Shown here piece by piece: positions 11,661-22,953 of a DNA stretch of 44,964 nt (positions within the stretch are counted from its first letter, which is position 1; each line of letters opens with the position of its first letter). The notes under the pieces are model-generated. The model was not told the DNA's origin and searched no databases. It was given only the letters and a program-made list of their open reading frames with translations. Source of the stretch: Pigoraptor vietnamica (Eukaryota > Opisthokonta > Filasterea). The stretch is from NCBI GenBank assembly GCA_943704525.1, contig CALSCQ010002546.1, positions 1 to 44,964 on the forward strand. Reading direction: 5' to 3'. Both the position numbers and the translations under genes were made by a program.

Positions 11661-12089
11661 TGCCGCGGGATGCACAGGCGCTCTCTTCGCGTGCACTTGC
11701 GTTCGCCGCGTGCGTTTTTTGCGTGTCTTTTGGAATTTGGCATGAACCCCCTGTAATAATGCACCTGAAAGCTGTGCGTCGTCCAGGCCTTGCGAATGGA
11801 GCTGTAACAATTGCCGCGCGCCGTCCAAGCCTTGCGAAGTGGAGCGCAGGGGTGCGCGCATTTGGGACGGCCGTGTTGACTGCCACAAAATCCGCTGGTT
11901 CTCAATTTGGAAGTGTGTCCGGACGCATCAGAGTTCACAGTCCTCGCACGCAACTGCGAGCATGCAACGTCCGTCAAAAACAGCTTCAAGGCGCGTCATG
12001 ACCCACGAGCGACGCAGAGGAGCGAAGCACAGGACAGAGTAGCGAGCGTCAGTTCCCGTGGCATTGACCCGTGCTCGTCTTGCGCCGCA
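11661..12089. other. Intergenic region with imperfect direct repeat
   Basis: This 429-nt spacer separates two tandem + strand genes. It holds an imperfect direct repeat of about 30 nt: CGTCGTCCAGGCCTTGCGAA near 11778 and CGCCGTCCAAGCCTTGCGAA near 11819. I found no gene or clear TATA box. Confidence 0.5.
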
Positions 12090-13778
12090 ATGGAGGGCGC
12101 CGCGGGCGACATTGTGATGACGGTGGCGGGCGACCCGTCGCTGTCGTACGCATGGACTCAGACGCCGGTGCGTCTGTGGTTGCTTGTCTGTGCGCCTGTG
12201 GATGTACCCCAGAGGGCAGGGTCTTTTCTTCTCTGTTGAAAAACTCGTTCTGTGTGTGTAGCTCAATGTGTGTGATCGTGTGTTACGCTGAATCGTTGCG
12301 CAGGATACTGTGGCCGTGACAGTGTTTCCAGCGACCGACTTTAAACCAAAAGATGTCGACGTGCGCATCACCGGCACGGCCCTTTTCGCGGGTCTGAAGG
12401 GAGCCACGCCCCTTGTCTCCGTGAGTAACAGGCGCCCGCTGCCCCTTGTGTCGCATGCATGCTCACGGCCCATCAACGCAGGGCACTCTCTTCAGCCGAG
12501 CCTCAAAGGATGACAGCGCGTGGGTGTATGACGTGCGCGACGGGCGGCCGTGCATCGAGGTGCACCTGCAGAAGACGTACGCGGGGCTGTGGCCGCACCT
12601 GATGGCCGACCCCGGTTCGGGGAAGGAGGCACCGGGCGCGCCGCTCGATCCCCAGAGCCTGTTTGAAATTGCGCAGCGGCGGGAGGTCGAGGGCGACATT
12701 CCGGGTGCCATTGCGCTGCTCGAGCGGGCGGCGGAGCGCGGCGGACTTGCCGCCATTCTGCAGCTGGCGTCGATGTACCGCACGGGGAAAGAGGGCGGCG
12801 GGCCGATCGAGGGGAACGCAGCAAAGTGCGTGGGCATGTGCCGTGGAGAATGCGCGCGTGCAGTTCGGTGTGAATTTGCGTGCTGTGTGCGCATTTCATG
12901 GTGCTGTTGTGAGTGGTGTGTCCCTTGCGGCGTGGTCGTTACTGTCGTCTCATCCGCGCCCATCCACAGGGCTTTTGAGCTCTACACGCGCGCGGCTGCG
13001 ATGGGCAGTGCAGAGGCGCACTTCTTCCTCGGAGACGCCCTCCAGCGCGGTGCCGGTGTCGAGCGCAATCCGAAGCGCGCGCTGCACCACTACGCCGTGG
13101 CTGCCGAGGCCACGCGCCGCCACGAGTACACGCCGGTGGCTGCGTTCCAGGCGGGCCTCCTGTGCCACACTGGCAGTCCCGGCGCAGAGCATGCCCACGT
13201 CGCGCAGGACTACGAGAGTGCGGTGCGCTGGTGGAGGCACGCTGCCTCGCTCGGCTACGCGCCGGCACACTACAATCTCGGGTGGGTGTTGCATAAGCAG
13301 CGGGTGCGCTTCGATACCCCGTCCAGTTTCTCCCTCCGCCTAATTCTGCGGGAATGTGATTCTGACACCGCACTTGGATGTCTGCAGCGTCATGTGCATG
13401 CAGGGCACGGGAACGAAGCGCGATCTCTCGGCTGCGCGCGACCACTTTTCCAAGGCCCACGGCATGGACCCCGGCCTCCAGGTGCCGGACTTGCCGCCGC
13501 TTGACCCCGCCGCACGGTCGATCGAGCTTGCCGACGCCCTTCGGCGCGGTAGCATTGCCGCGAACATTGGGGACTTTGGCCTGGAGGACATGGAGCGGCG
13601 AAAGGGTGGTGCGCTGAGCCCCAGTCCGACGGCGCAGCGGAGAGGCAAGGGCAAGGGAAAGAGGGACGGCGCGGCAAAGAAGGCGCAAGAAACGACGGGG
13701 TGGTCGCTGGCGGGCCTTGCACTTGCGGCGGCCGCGGTTGTTGGCGCGGTTCTGCTGCACCAGCGGTGGGGCCGGTGA
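12090..13778 (+). CDS. CS (p23/NudC-like) domain + Sel1-like repeats, C-terminal membrane anchor
   Basis: Five exons (12090-12167, 12304-12420, 12482-12825, 12970-13281, 13388-13778) in phase encode 413 residues. Residues ~15-100 form a CS domain like those of p23/NudC co-chaperones: YAWTQTPDTVAVTVFP at the start, WVYDVRDGRPCIEVHLQKTY near the end. From ~125 to 310 there are Sel1-type TPR units, e.g. GAIALLERAAERGGLAAILQ, AFELYTRAAAMGSAEAHFFL, AVRWWRHAASLGYAPAHYNL. A basic linker (RRGKGKGKRDGAAKKAQ) precedes a single C-terminal hydrophobic helix (SLAGLALAAAAVVGAVLL) ending HQRWGR, so the protein is probably tail-anchored with the folded part in the cytosol. CS domains bind Hsp90 or folding clients and Sel1 repeats are scaffolds (as in SEL1L of ERAD), so a membrane-tethered co-chaperone adaptor is inferred; the compartment is not determined. 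Confidence 0.85.
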
Positions 13779-13814
13779 GAGAAAAGGAAAAAAGGGTTTG
13801 CGGAAAGTAACTAA

Positions 13815-13906
13815 TCACGTGATGGTGTAACAAGCAATTTGCGGCAGCCAATCGGAAAAAGCCGTCGTCGATTACGGAACACACAAGCGACGGACGCGTT
13901 ATAAAA
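13815..13906 (+). promoter_or_regulatory. GLOD4 promoter: E-box, CCAAT box and TATA box
   Basis: A palindromic TCACGTGA (13815-13822), a CCAAT (13848-13852) and a TATAAAA (13900-13906) precede the ATG at 13945 with ordinary RNA polymerase II spacing (TATA about 40 nt before the ATG, so the 5' UTR is very short). The longer string TCACGTGATGGT recurs at 25641 and 33659. Confidence 0.65.
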
Positions 13907-13944
13907 GCGCTCTCTGGCCTTACAAAGCCTCCTTGTCTGGCTTC

Positions 13945-15493
13945 ATGCTTGCTGTGCGCGCCGTGGCTTGCGGAGTGCGCGCGTCCCAGTACACCGCCGT
14001 CGTCACTTCCGCCGTGCGCACCCACGCACTCGCTCGCACGTTCCGCGCGCTGCCGTCGCGCCTGTCGTGGCCTGCGCCCCTGCTTCCCAGCTTCGGTGAG
14101 TCGGCCTGTTGCGTTGCGACTGTGCAAGTGTGTGCGAGCAACTTGCTAAATAGCGCCCTCCGCAGCCCTTGCATCCTTCTCGTCTGCGGCCGCGTGCGAC
14201 AGTCACAAAATGGCGGACGACGGCCGGCGCGCCCTTCACTGGGTCCTCAAGATTGGGAACCTGAGTGCGTGTTTTGCGCTGCTGTGCTCTTGTTGCACGG
14301 ACTGTTGGCTGAGCGCCGTCTCCGCAGAGTCCACGCTCCAATTCCTCGAGGGCGTCCTTGGCATGCACGTGCTGCGGCACGAAGAGTTCAACACGGGCTG
14401 CGAGGCCACGTGCAACGGCCCTTACGCCCGCCCGTGGAGCAAGACGATGATCGGTGCGTGTGTGCGTGTGCGTGCGTTTGTGTGCGTGCGTTTGTGTGCG
14501 TGTGCGCGTTTGTAATGCGGATGCAATGTCACATGCGCGCACCGTGGCTCACGGCCCATTCCACTCCGTGTAGGCTACGGTCCCGAGTCGCACCACTTTG
14601 TGCTTGAGCTGACATACAACTACGGCATCCGCACATACAAGCGTGGCAACGACCTGCGTTACATTGCTGTGGAGGGCGCGGGGCTCGTGGCCAAGGCGCG
14701 CGCCGCCGGCCTCGAGGTGGAGTCCACCGCCGAGGGGCTCTTTGTGCGATCGCCCGACGGGTACGCCTTCCGCATATCGGACGCAGCACAGAGCGCCGTG
14801 ACGCAAGTCAGCATTGCTGTCGGGGACCTTGCCTCGGCCACGGGTGCGTGCGGCAGCTGCCTTTTTCCGTCTTGTGGCGGAGGCAGGGCGTACGGGCGAC
14901 AGTCCCTGAGCAAGTCCTTCTCTGCACACTGTGGAGTCGATGCACGTACCAATGACCACGCTGACCCAGCATGTCGTCTTCGCAGACTACTACTCGCGTG
15001 TGCTGCTCATGCGGACGTACGCGAAGAGCGACCGCGCCGTTGTCCTGGGCTACGCCGACAACCAGGCCAAGCTCGAGCTCGTGCAGTCCGACGTGCCCGT
15101 CGACCACGCCGCCGCATTCGGCCGCATCGCGTTCGCCGTTCGCGACATCCACCCCGTGCACAAGGCGGTGGGTACTTGGCCATACTGCGATTGCTGGCCG
15201 CCTGCAGTTGCGGTGTGCGCTGTTTGACGCTGTTTTTGCCGAAATTGTTTCGGATGTCAAAAGTGACACTTTGACTTGCGCAGGTGACCGCGGCGGGTGA
15301 CCGCATCCAGACGGAGCCTGTGCGTCTGGACACGCCCGGCAAGCCCACTGTGGAGGTGGTCATTCTGGCGGACCGCGACGGCTACGAGATATGCTTCGTG
15401 GGCGAGGAGGGCTTTGCGGCGCTGAGCACGACCAAGCCCGGCGACGAACGCATCGACTGGGCCACGCGCGCGGAGAGCGGCGGCGACCGCTGA
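13945..15493 (+). CDS. GLOD4: Glyoxalase domain-containing protein 4, with N-terminal extension
   Basis: Six exons (13945-14095, 14166-14264, 14328-14453, 14574-14843, 14986-15167, 15284-15493) give 345 residues. From residue ~68 the sequence follows GLOD4 closely: [58 protein letters not shown], and in the second half [43 protein letters not shown] and [10 protein letters not shown]. The family has two vicinal-oxygen-chelate (glyoxalase/dioxygenase) domains and no firmly known reaction. The first ~65 residues are extra compared with animal GLOD4. They are Arg/Ala/Ser-rich with almost no acids ([20 protein letters not shown]...), like a mitochondrial presequence, and end in [18 protein letters not shown]. 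That internal Met would give a cytosolic form if used. TATA-driven promoter just upstream; converges with the class IV aminotransferase. Confidence 0.95.
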
Positions 15494-15614
15494 GGTTGCA
15501 ATGAACAGCCGACTGTTTGCTGAAAGCAATTCTCTCCTCAAAGTGCAGGAAGCAACTTGACATGCACACACACACACAACGCCACGGGTGCCTTTCATTC
15601 GCACGGCCTGTCTC

Positions 15615-17086
15615 CTACGACTCGTATGGCACAGGGATGACCTGCCCCTCGCCACGCTCCTCGAGCTCCGTCAGCAGTGCCTGGAATGCACGTGACACGG
15701 GTCCCACTCGCCCGTCGCCCACGGGACGGCCATCGAGCCGCGTCACGCCGAGACACGAAGCCCCGCCGAAGAAAATGATTTCTGTCGCCGCCCGCGCCGC
15801 GTCAATGTGCACGTCCTCAATCGCCACGCCACGAAGAGTGCCGGCAGCGACGAGCCTACGCGCGCGGGATAGGGGTCAATTGCATTCAACTGCATGCACA
15901 CGCCCACCCTCGCAACGTACCTGTCGGCAAATTTCAACAGCGAAGTGACGGTGATTCCCGTGAGAATGCCGTCGAACTTCGGGTGGCGAAGCACGCCGTC
16001 CGCGCCCACCACCGCCACGTTCATCACGCAGCTCTCCCCAATGTACCCGCGCTCGTCCACGTGGATGCCGAAGGTCCCTCCCTTCTCTGCGGCACGCGCA
16101 CACACGAGCGCGTTGATGAGGTAGTTGGTGCTCTTCATGCGCGCGAGGGCGGGGGGCTTGAGGGGGACTTCTGCCGCGGTCACCGTCGCCTCCGATATTC
16201 CGCTCTCCGCCAGCGCCTTCTTGTCAACAAAGAAGTCGTGCGCCACGGCGTAGAAGACGCTGCCGCCCTTGCACTCCTGGAGTGCGACGTACTATCAATT
16301 GGACTGACATACGCGCGACACACACACACACACACACACGCGCACCCCCCCCCCACACACACACACACACACACTCTCTCTCTCTCTCTGTCTCCCTCGC
16401 TTTCTCCATTTCATCCGTAGAGACGCACCGCGGGCGAAATCCCAAAGCCGCCGGGGCCGACAGAGAGGTACATGCGGATCATGACGCTGTCGCGCTTCTT
16501 CGCAATGGCCGCGAGTCGCAGCACAATCTCGCGCATTCGGTCGGTGCCAAAGGGAAGAGGGATGTGCGCCATTTCGGCCGACGCATGGAGGCTGCGCGAA
16601 CAGCACGTGAGGAGGGGTGTCTGCTCACAGTGCTGATGGTTTTACGCACCGCTCCAGGTGCTGGTCCAGTTGGAAGAGCTTGCCGTTCGAAATGGTCGTC
16701 GTGTCAAAAACAGCATGGCCCCTGTGCACCTGCCACGGGAATTAGAACTGCGCATACTGGCACATGTACACGCACGCACACACACACACACACACATACA
16801 CGCTACAAAAGCACACATAACACATGCACACATGCACACACACATGCACACGCTACACACACACACACACGCACGCACACACACACACAAATACAATACA
16901 CGCACACGCGCACAGGGCCGCTACCATGTGGTCGTCCAGGGGCGCCACGAACAGCGCGGGGTCTGTGATGAACCCCCCCAGGAGGCTCGAGTACATGGCG
17001 TGGTAGGCCGTGCGTGCCTTTGCGTGCAGTCGCTCGTGCAGCCGCGCCACGACCTCCTCCGCCGACAGTATGGGATCGCTGGCCAT
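15615..17086 (-). CDS. Class IV PLP aminotransferase (D-amino-acid / branched-chain aminotransferase-like)
   Basis: Five exons (17086-16925, 16729-16650, 16591-16429, 16276-15921, 15855-15615) give 333 residues. Fold-type IV hallmarks are present in order: VHRGHAVFDTTTISNGKLF, LDQHLER, RMYLSVGPGGFG, the PLP-lysine block MKSTNYLINALV, the carboxylate block YIGESCVMNVAVVG, and GILTGITVTSLLKFADR, with TEIIFFGGASCLGVTRLDGR near the end. The family transaminates D- or branched-chain amino acids, or cleaves aminodeoxychorismate. The closest-looking group is the D-amino-acid transaminase-like proteins, but the substrate cannot be read from sequence. I start at MASDPIL (17086); an in-frame Met at 17182 would add 32 residues without clear targeting character. 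Intron 1 is filled with CA/GT repeats. It diverges from the class III aminotransferase 342 nt away. Confidence 0.9.
16745..16915. repeat. CA/CAC-rich microsatellite cluster in aminotransferase intron 1
   Basis: Interrupted (CA)n and CACATGCA strings fill most of the intron between exons ending at 16925 and starting at 16729. A smaller (CA)n(CT)n block at 16319-16391 lies in the third intron. Confidence 0.85.
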
Positions 17087-17428
17087 GGTCGCAACGGCGC
17101 CGGTGTGGGCACGTGGTTGCTTGTGTGCGACGATGACTGCCACAAGTAGCCGTGCTTTGGATCGCACGCTGGACACATGCACACAAAGGCATGTCCAGAC
17201 ACAAGTGGGAGTCAGGCATGTCCAGACACCAGTGGGAGTCCGGCATCAGTCGCCAGACAACCAGACGCTGGCTTTCGAGAACAACGGGCACTCCTTGTCG
17301 TCGACGCAAGTTGCGCACACAGAGACACACTGCGCGGCGCCCAGAGAAGAGCTGCAGCGCCGCGTGCTTTTCTTTGTTGTTGCCATAGCATAACAGTCGG
17401 ACGCCCAGAACACCGCGTGACTGAAACA
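17087..17428. other. Shared upstream region of two divergent aminotransferase genes
   Basis: The 342 nt between the start codons contain a 27-bp tandem duplication (17188-17241) and no ORF I would defend. No canonical TATA box is evident for either gene. It is short enough to be a bidirectional promoter. Confidence 0.55.
17188..17241. repeat. 27-bp tandem duplication
   Basis: Two copies of a 27-nt unit beginning GGCATGTCCAGACAC and ending GTGGGAGTC(A/C), differing at two positions. A third copy starts (GGCAT) and stops. It lies in the divergent promoter region. Confidence 0.9.
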
Positions 17429-17859
17429 ATGGCAGCGCTTGTGCGTGCGGCGCGCTCGATGCGCCCTGCGGGTGGGAAAAGCCCGCACTTGCGCACACTT
17501 GAGCGTGCACGAAGCGCAAGTACGATGGCACATGAAAGTAGATTTTTGTTCATTCGACATGTGTGGGATTCACATCTAAAGTTTTTCCTACGCACGGTCG
17601 CAGTCACTGACGCGCAACCCAATTCGCACGCAGCACCCGCAGTGCGCCGCTTTTCGCAGGCGGCTGCGGCTGCATCCGACCTCCATCGGGACGGCGTGGC
17701 CATTGCGCAGCGGCACATTACGCCGGGCATCAGCCGCATGACGGACCTGGTGGTGTCGCGCGCGGAGGGGTCGTGGCTGTACACGGCGACGGGGGACAAG
17801 TACCTCGACTTCACGTGCGGCATTGGCGTCACTAACACGGGTGCGTGAATTGCCGCCGC

Positions 17860-17906
<47 letters not shown>

Positions 17907-19696
17907 GTTGTTCTCCTTCTGCTACATGGTGTTGAGAGCTGAATGGAACAGAGAAAGGCCCGTGTGTCCAGTGCAAGTGACCCATGCGCTTACCTTCGTC
18001 GAACTCCTTCGCTCCGCAGGACACTGCCACCCGAAAGTCGTCGCCGCCGTGCGCGAACAGGCCGGCAAGCTCCTCCATGGCCAGGTAACAGGGCGGGACA
18101 GATGTCTCGCTGTGAATGAGCGCCTGACTTTGAAGTGCGCTCACATGTCTGCACGCACGCACGCACGCACGCATCCCTCTGTCGCAGGTGAATATTGTGC
18201 TGCACGAACCCATGCTGACGCTCATTGAGCGCCTTCTCAAGATCGTCCCCAACGGACTCGGTGCGTTGCGCCTGTGTGTCGCTGTTACTTGCCGCATCGT
18301 CCTCGCTGCAACCTGCGCTGACTCTTTCGGTCGCTGTCTCCTGCCACTCCATTCCTCCCGTTCGCACACGCACGCACACAGACACGTTCTTCTTCTGGAA
18401 CTCTGGTGCGGAGGCAGTGGAGGCGGCCATTAAGCTCGCGCGCCACTACACCGGCAAGCCCAACATCATCGTTTTCCAGGGCGGTTACCATGGACGAACG
18501 ATCGGTGGGCGGATGGGGCATGGGAAGCACGCGCTCACGCACAGACACTCTCGCGCGCGCACACACACACGCACACACACATTGCATACTGGAGGGACGT
18601 ATTGATAAGTCATGAGAGAGGAAGCAATGGCACATGCGTTAACCGTGAGGCATGCGATGATAAGGGCGCTGATGCGATTTGTCCTGCGCAGGCACCATGA
18701 GCCTCACGACGTCCAAGTACATCTACCGCGCGCGTTACGGCCCGCTAATGCCCGGCGTGTTCGTGTCGCCGTTCCCCTACCTCCGCCAGATGCCGCCGGG
18801 CGTGGTGCGTGCTTTGTGTTACCACTCTGTTATCTGCTTGCACACACAAGCCTAAGCGCTTGCACACCCCTCGCAGAGCCAGAAGCAGGCGACGGCGTAC
18901 TGCCTGGAGCAGTTTGAGCTGCTTCTCCACCAGCAGTCGTCGCCCGCAGAAACGGCGTGCGCCATCATGGAGCCCGTGCTGGGCGAGGGCGGATACGTTG
19001 AGGCCCCTCTCGGTGGGTACTGCCCTGTGCCGAAATCCCGCTTCATGCATGCGCGCTGACGGAGTCCACTGTTAAACAGAGTTTTTGCGTGGCATACGCG
19101 ACATCTGCACTCGACACGGCATTCTGCTGGTCGCCGACGAGGTCCAGACGGGCTTTGGGCGCACGGGCAAGATGTTCGCCGTCGAGCACTACGGCGTCAC
19201 GCCGGACATTCTCGTCATGGCGAAAGGACTTGCGTCCGGAATGCCCCTCTCGGCCATCGTCAGCTCGCGCGAGGTGTGCTCCAAGTCGCCCAAGGGCAGC
19301 CAGGGAGGCACGTACGCGGGGAATGCCGTGTCGTGCGCCGCGGCACTCGCGACCCTCGACGTCTTTGAGCAGGAGGGCCTACTGAGCAATGCCAACGCGC
19401 GCTCTCAGCAGCTGCGCGAGGGCCTTGCGCGCATGCAGCGAAGCGGACTGCCGCTCGCCGAGGTGCGAGGGCTGGGGCTCATGGTCGGCCTCGAGTTTGA
19501 CCGGCGCGCGCCCGAGGGGTTCGCGGGAAAGGTCGCGGGGGAGTGCGCGAAGGACCGGTTGCTTGTGCTGCCAACGAGTGCGTTTGAGTGCATGCGCCTC
19601 ATTCCCCCACTCAACGTGAGCGAGAGCGAGTGCGCGACGGCGCTCGGTGTGCTTGAGGGCGCCATGGCCCGCGCAGCAAAAGCCGCCGGGTTGTGA
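17429..19696 (+). CDS. Class III PLP aminotransferase (4-aminobutyrate/ornithine aminotransferase family), probably mitochondrial
   Basis: Eight exons (17429-17471, 17634-17840, 18020-18084, 18188-18260, 18382-18504, 18692-18804, 18877-19012, 19080-19696) encode 458 residues. After a basic, Ala-rich N-terminus ([14 protein letters not shown], then [11 protein letters not shown]), typical of a mitochondrial presequence, come [89 protein letters not shown] (PLP-binding Asp), the Schiff-base block [15 protein letters not shown] (Lys) and [15 protein letters not shown]. These are the standard class III blocks, and the overall pattern is closest to bacterial/fungal GabT-like enzymes. The substrate (GABA or another omega-amino acid) is inferred only. 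The 17472-17633 intron happens to be open in frame, so an unspliced form would carry 54 extra, AT-rich-encoded residues. Confidence 0.92.
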
Positions 19697-19872
19697 TGCG
19701 TCTGCGTGCTGCCTTCTTTCGTCGTCTTTCAGCGGGGCAAAGAACCCCTTGTTCTCGCAAAAGTTGCACGCAAATACACGCAAAACTCGCTGGCAACGCA
19801 TTTTCTTCACAGCACAGCCGCACGCGCACGCACACACGCACACGCAAACACACCCGCACGCCACGCCGACAA

Positions 19873-22125
19873 CTACTCGTCGTAGTAGTACGCATCGTCG
19901 TCGTCGTCGTCTGCGCCGTCATCATCGTCCGCAGCGCCGTCGTCTCCCTCGTACTCGCCCGCGCCCTCCTCCTCCTCAATGGCCTCGCCGTCCTCATCCA
20001 CCTCGACGACGCTCACAATTCCGCTCAGAAATGCATAGCCAATCATGGCCACGACCGACACGCCCACCGCGAGCCACTTTTGCCGCCGGAACGAGCGCTG
20101 CTCGGGCGACGCAACGGGCGCGCGGGGCGTCCCTTCCGACAGTGGGCCAAAGCCGCCGTCAAAGTACACGCGCGCAATGGTGTCGAAGTGGCGGACGAGC
20201 GGTGCGTGGTTACGCACTAGCCTCCGCAGGCGGTCGTCGGGGACGTCCGAACGCAGCACGGGCGCGAGCAGCGCAAATACCGCCGCATCGAGCGTTGTGG
20301 GCGCGCGGCCAAAGAAGAACGGGCCGTCGCCGAGGCGCACGCTAAGGGTGTTCAGTGCCTCCGAAACCTTGTCGTACAGCTGAGAACAGGCAGCGTACCG
20401 GGCTCTTGAGTTGTCGTACACATAGCAGTACATGCATGCACGCATGCACGAACGCACGCACGTCCACGCACACAAACGCGCGCACGCGCGCCGGCAGTAC
20501 AGAAAAAGAATGAGAGAACGTCGGGAAGACCGCACACCCCAATCCCCACCGGTTGCGGGTCTTCGAGGTCAAAACCGGCGGCGGCGATGCGTGCGGTGGC
20601 TTCCCTCCTGCACAGGCGCAATTGGGAGCGGTGTTCCGTGAGTGAAGTGTTGAACCCACACAAAGGCGTGTGGAATTGAATCGCACGCGCGCAGGGACAC
20701 TGCACACTACATGAGAGGGAGCCGAGAGACCAAAGCACGCACAGCCAATCACTTGAGCCCGAGCAACGCAGGATGAGCAACGCACGCGGAACAAGGAGCA
20801 ACGCAGCGACAAACTCAATGCGCACCAAAGTAGGCGCCTCACATACACCGCACTCCGCACAACAAACACACCTTGCCTGGTACGTGAGAATGGCCCCCAC
20901 GGGAAACGGGGCAATCTGCGCATACCACCCGCGCGTGAATTCCCTGTAGTTGTCCTCCACGGCCCAGAGTGCGTGGGCGCGGGCGAGGTCGACCGACGCG
21001 GCGAGCAGGCCAATGTAGGCGACGGTCTCAGCGCCCTGCGTCGGAACATGCGCAACTGTGTCAATTCATTTTGCGCGCTCTAACACACAATCACATGCAC
21101 GCACACACGCCGGCACATCCATAGACGCACATGCACGCAAATACACGCACACATTACATACAGAGGACACGCACGCGCAACATCCCACGCATACGCGCAC
21201 ATGCACATGCACGCACACATAAACGAACACATTATTCCAGACGCACGTGCGCGGACAGCTCACGCAGACAGACACAGCACACGCACACTCACATAAACCA
21301 GACAAATACACACACCACACACATACACACACACACCTCTCATAGACCAGACAATACACACATCACACATCACACACACACACACACATACACCACATAC
21401 ATAAACACATACACAAACACATACACACATCACTCACACACAGAGCACACCAATACCGACCTGGATAGAGGAGAGGTCTGCATCAATGTTGAGGCCGGCC
21501 TTGCGCCAGTGCGCAATAATGTTGTTTGCGCCGCCGAGAAGCACGTCACCATGGCGATAGAAGGGGAATGTGCCTGTGTGGCATTCCAGATGAGGGCAAC
21601 GACAACAGCACAGGCACGCACAGTCACACACACTCGCACATTGTCAATTACTGCACTCACTCACACTCACACACAACTCAGACTCGCACACGCAAACGCA
21701 TGCGCACACACACTCTCTCTCACTCACACGCACACGCCACTCATAACATCCGTTCGCATAAAATGCTCAGGGTACGTACCACGCACACGCCACTCATAAC
21801 ATACGTTCGCATAAAATGCTCAGGGTACGTACCAGAGGGCGACATCTGCGGGTTTGTCGCGTGCCGCACAGTGAGTGCTTTTTTCGCAAAGCGCGCGTAG
21901 GCAATGACCTGCGTGTGAACAAACGTCAGCAAAGGCTCTCTCTCTCTCTGTCATTCATCTGTGGAAGTGCCTCGTAGTGGCTTGTGTGAAGGCCCGGGGC
22001 GTCATAGGCTCGATGGGGATCAACGCCATCGAACGCTTTGCAGCTGCAGCCACCTTCAGACACTCCGGGTCGAGCGACGGCACGCCCCACGCGCCAGGCC
22101 ACACATACAGCTCCGCTTCTGCCAT
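19873..22125 (-). CDS. MTX1: Metaxin 1 (mitochondrial outer-membrane import/assembly)
   Basis: Six exons (22125-22054, 21908-21833, 21573-21461, 21035-20872, 20607-20550, 20379-19873) give 329 residues in phase. The N-terminal GST-like domain begins LYVWPGAWGVPSLDPECLKV, then IAYARFAKKALTV, TNPQMSPSGTFPF, YRHGDVLLGGANNIIAHWRK. The metaxin GST-C domain includes EFTRGWYAQIAPFPVGAIL and FFFGRAPTTLDAAVFALLAP. A C-terminal transmembrane helix (VVAMIGYAFLSGIVSVV) resembles the MTX1 anchor very closely. The tail after it is strongly acidic (long Asp/Glu run ending DDDDDAYYYDE). Metaxins associate with the SAM and MICOS complexes and, in animals, with mitochondrial transport adaptors. The C-terminal anchor and acidic tail argue for MTX1/3 rather than MTX2. 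Intron 3 is an unusually long CA-rich stretch and intron 2 carries a duplicated splice donor. Confidence 0.95.
21064..21455. repeat. CA/CACA-rich simple-sequence intron of MTX1
   Basis: Nearly the whole intron (about 390 nt) is composed of CACA, CACGCA, ACACAT and similar strings, reading GT-rich on the coding strand. Confidence 0.9.
21729..21834. repeat. 53-bp tandem duplication spanning the exon-2 splice donor of MTX1
   Basis: Two adjacent 53-nt copies (21729-21781, 21782-21834) differ at one position (ATCCG versus ATACG). On the coding strand each copy starts TGGTACGTACCCTGAGCATT, so the donor GGTACGTACC used at 21833/21832 is repeated inside the intron at about 21780. Confidence 0.95.
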
Positions 22126-22953
22126 CTTCGCGCGAGCACAGACGCACGTGCGACAAACGACGACAAAGGGCTGCGTTTGATGTGCTTTCAGTCCCTCCAC
22201 ACCATGACATCAGCTGGGTCTCACGTGACCCCGATTCCAGTGAAGATCGATGCAAGGTGGGTGTTACTGTGTCGCCGGCGCCGGCAACTGGGTCCGGCCT
22301 GACTGAGAGAGGCCGTGCGAGACGGATTGCAGCGGTTTGACTGCCGGACCTTGCCAAATATGCCGGCTTTGACAGGTCCTACCTGTTGCGGTCGGGCATT
22401 CACAACAGTCGTACTGGCGACTGGAGTGGCACTGAAGAATACTGACTTACGGAACTGCCCAGTGCGGCCGGCTGCCCGGACACCGTGGCACGGTCGGGCG
22501 CCGGCGGCTTCGTCCATCACTCAGCCACGCCACTTCACCCGCGCCGCCCAGCGGAAAGTAGATGTACAAGTTTATGCCGCGTGCGCAGGACATCAGCCGA
22601 CCGAGACGACCGGCCACACACCGATTGGCAGACGCGCCATCACTCGCCCTCCACGGGGCAGTCGTCTGTTGCACCGTCTGCGGCTTGGGCTTGTGTCTGC
22701 AGCTTTAACACAGCTAGTATTAGCCATCAGCGACAAATGCCAAATTAGTCGCATTCAACCACCCGCCGCCATCTCGCTTCAGTCACTGCCCATTCGACCA
22801 CAGTGAAAGTCCTATTAGTAAGTAACCGAGCGCCGTCTGAATGAGTTATCAGGTTCAACGGATCTAACTAGACAACTCCGACATTCAAGACAGTCTACAA
22901 GGCCGAGCGCGCCGGTCAAAAACAGGCGCTGCCGTCCCACCTGACAAGCCCAC
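22126..22953. other. Intergenic region without a recognised gene
   Basis: This 828-nt stretch lies between MTX1 (start) and the small secreted-protein gene (end), both on the minus strand. A + strand ORF at 22315-22806 (163 codons) shows no recognisable domain and no supporting splice context; I treat it as chance. No tRNA or clear promoter was seen. Confidence 0.45.

Noticed and set aside
16221-16391. Long minus-strand extension of aminotransferase exon 4 through the CA/CT repeat
   Set aside because: The acceptor at 16277 gives the conserved YAVAHDFF context in phase. The repeat is intronic.
22315-22806. 163-codon + strand ORF between MTX1 and the secreted-protein gene
   Set aside because: No domain, signal peptide or helix pattern, and no promoter or splice context. 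Chance open frames of this size are common in this GC-rich sequence.
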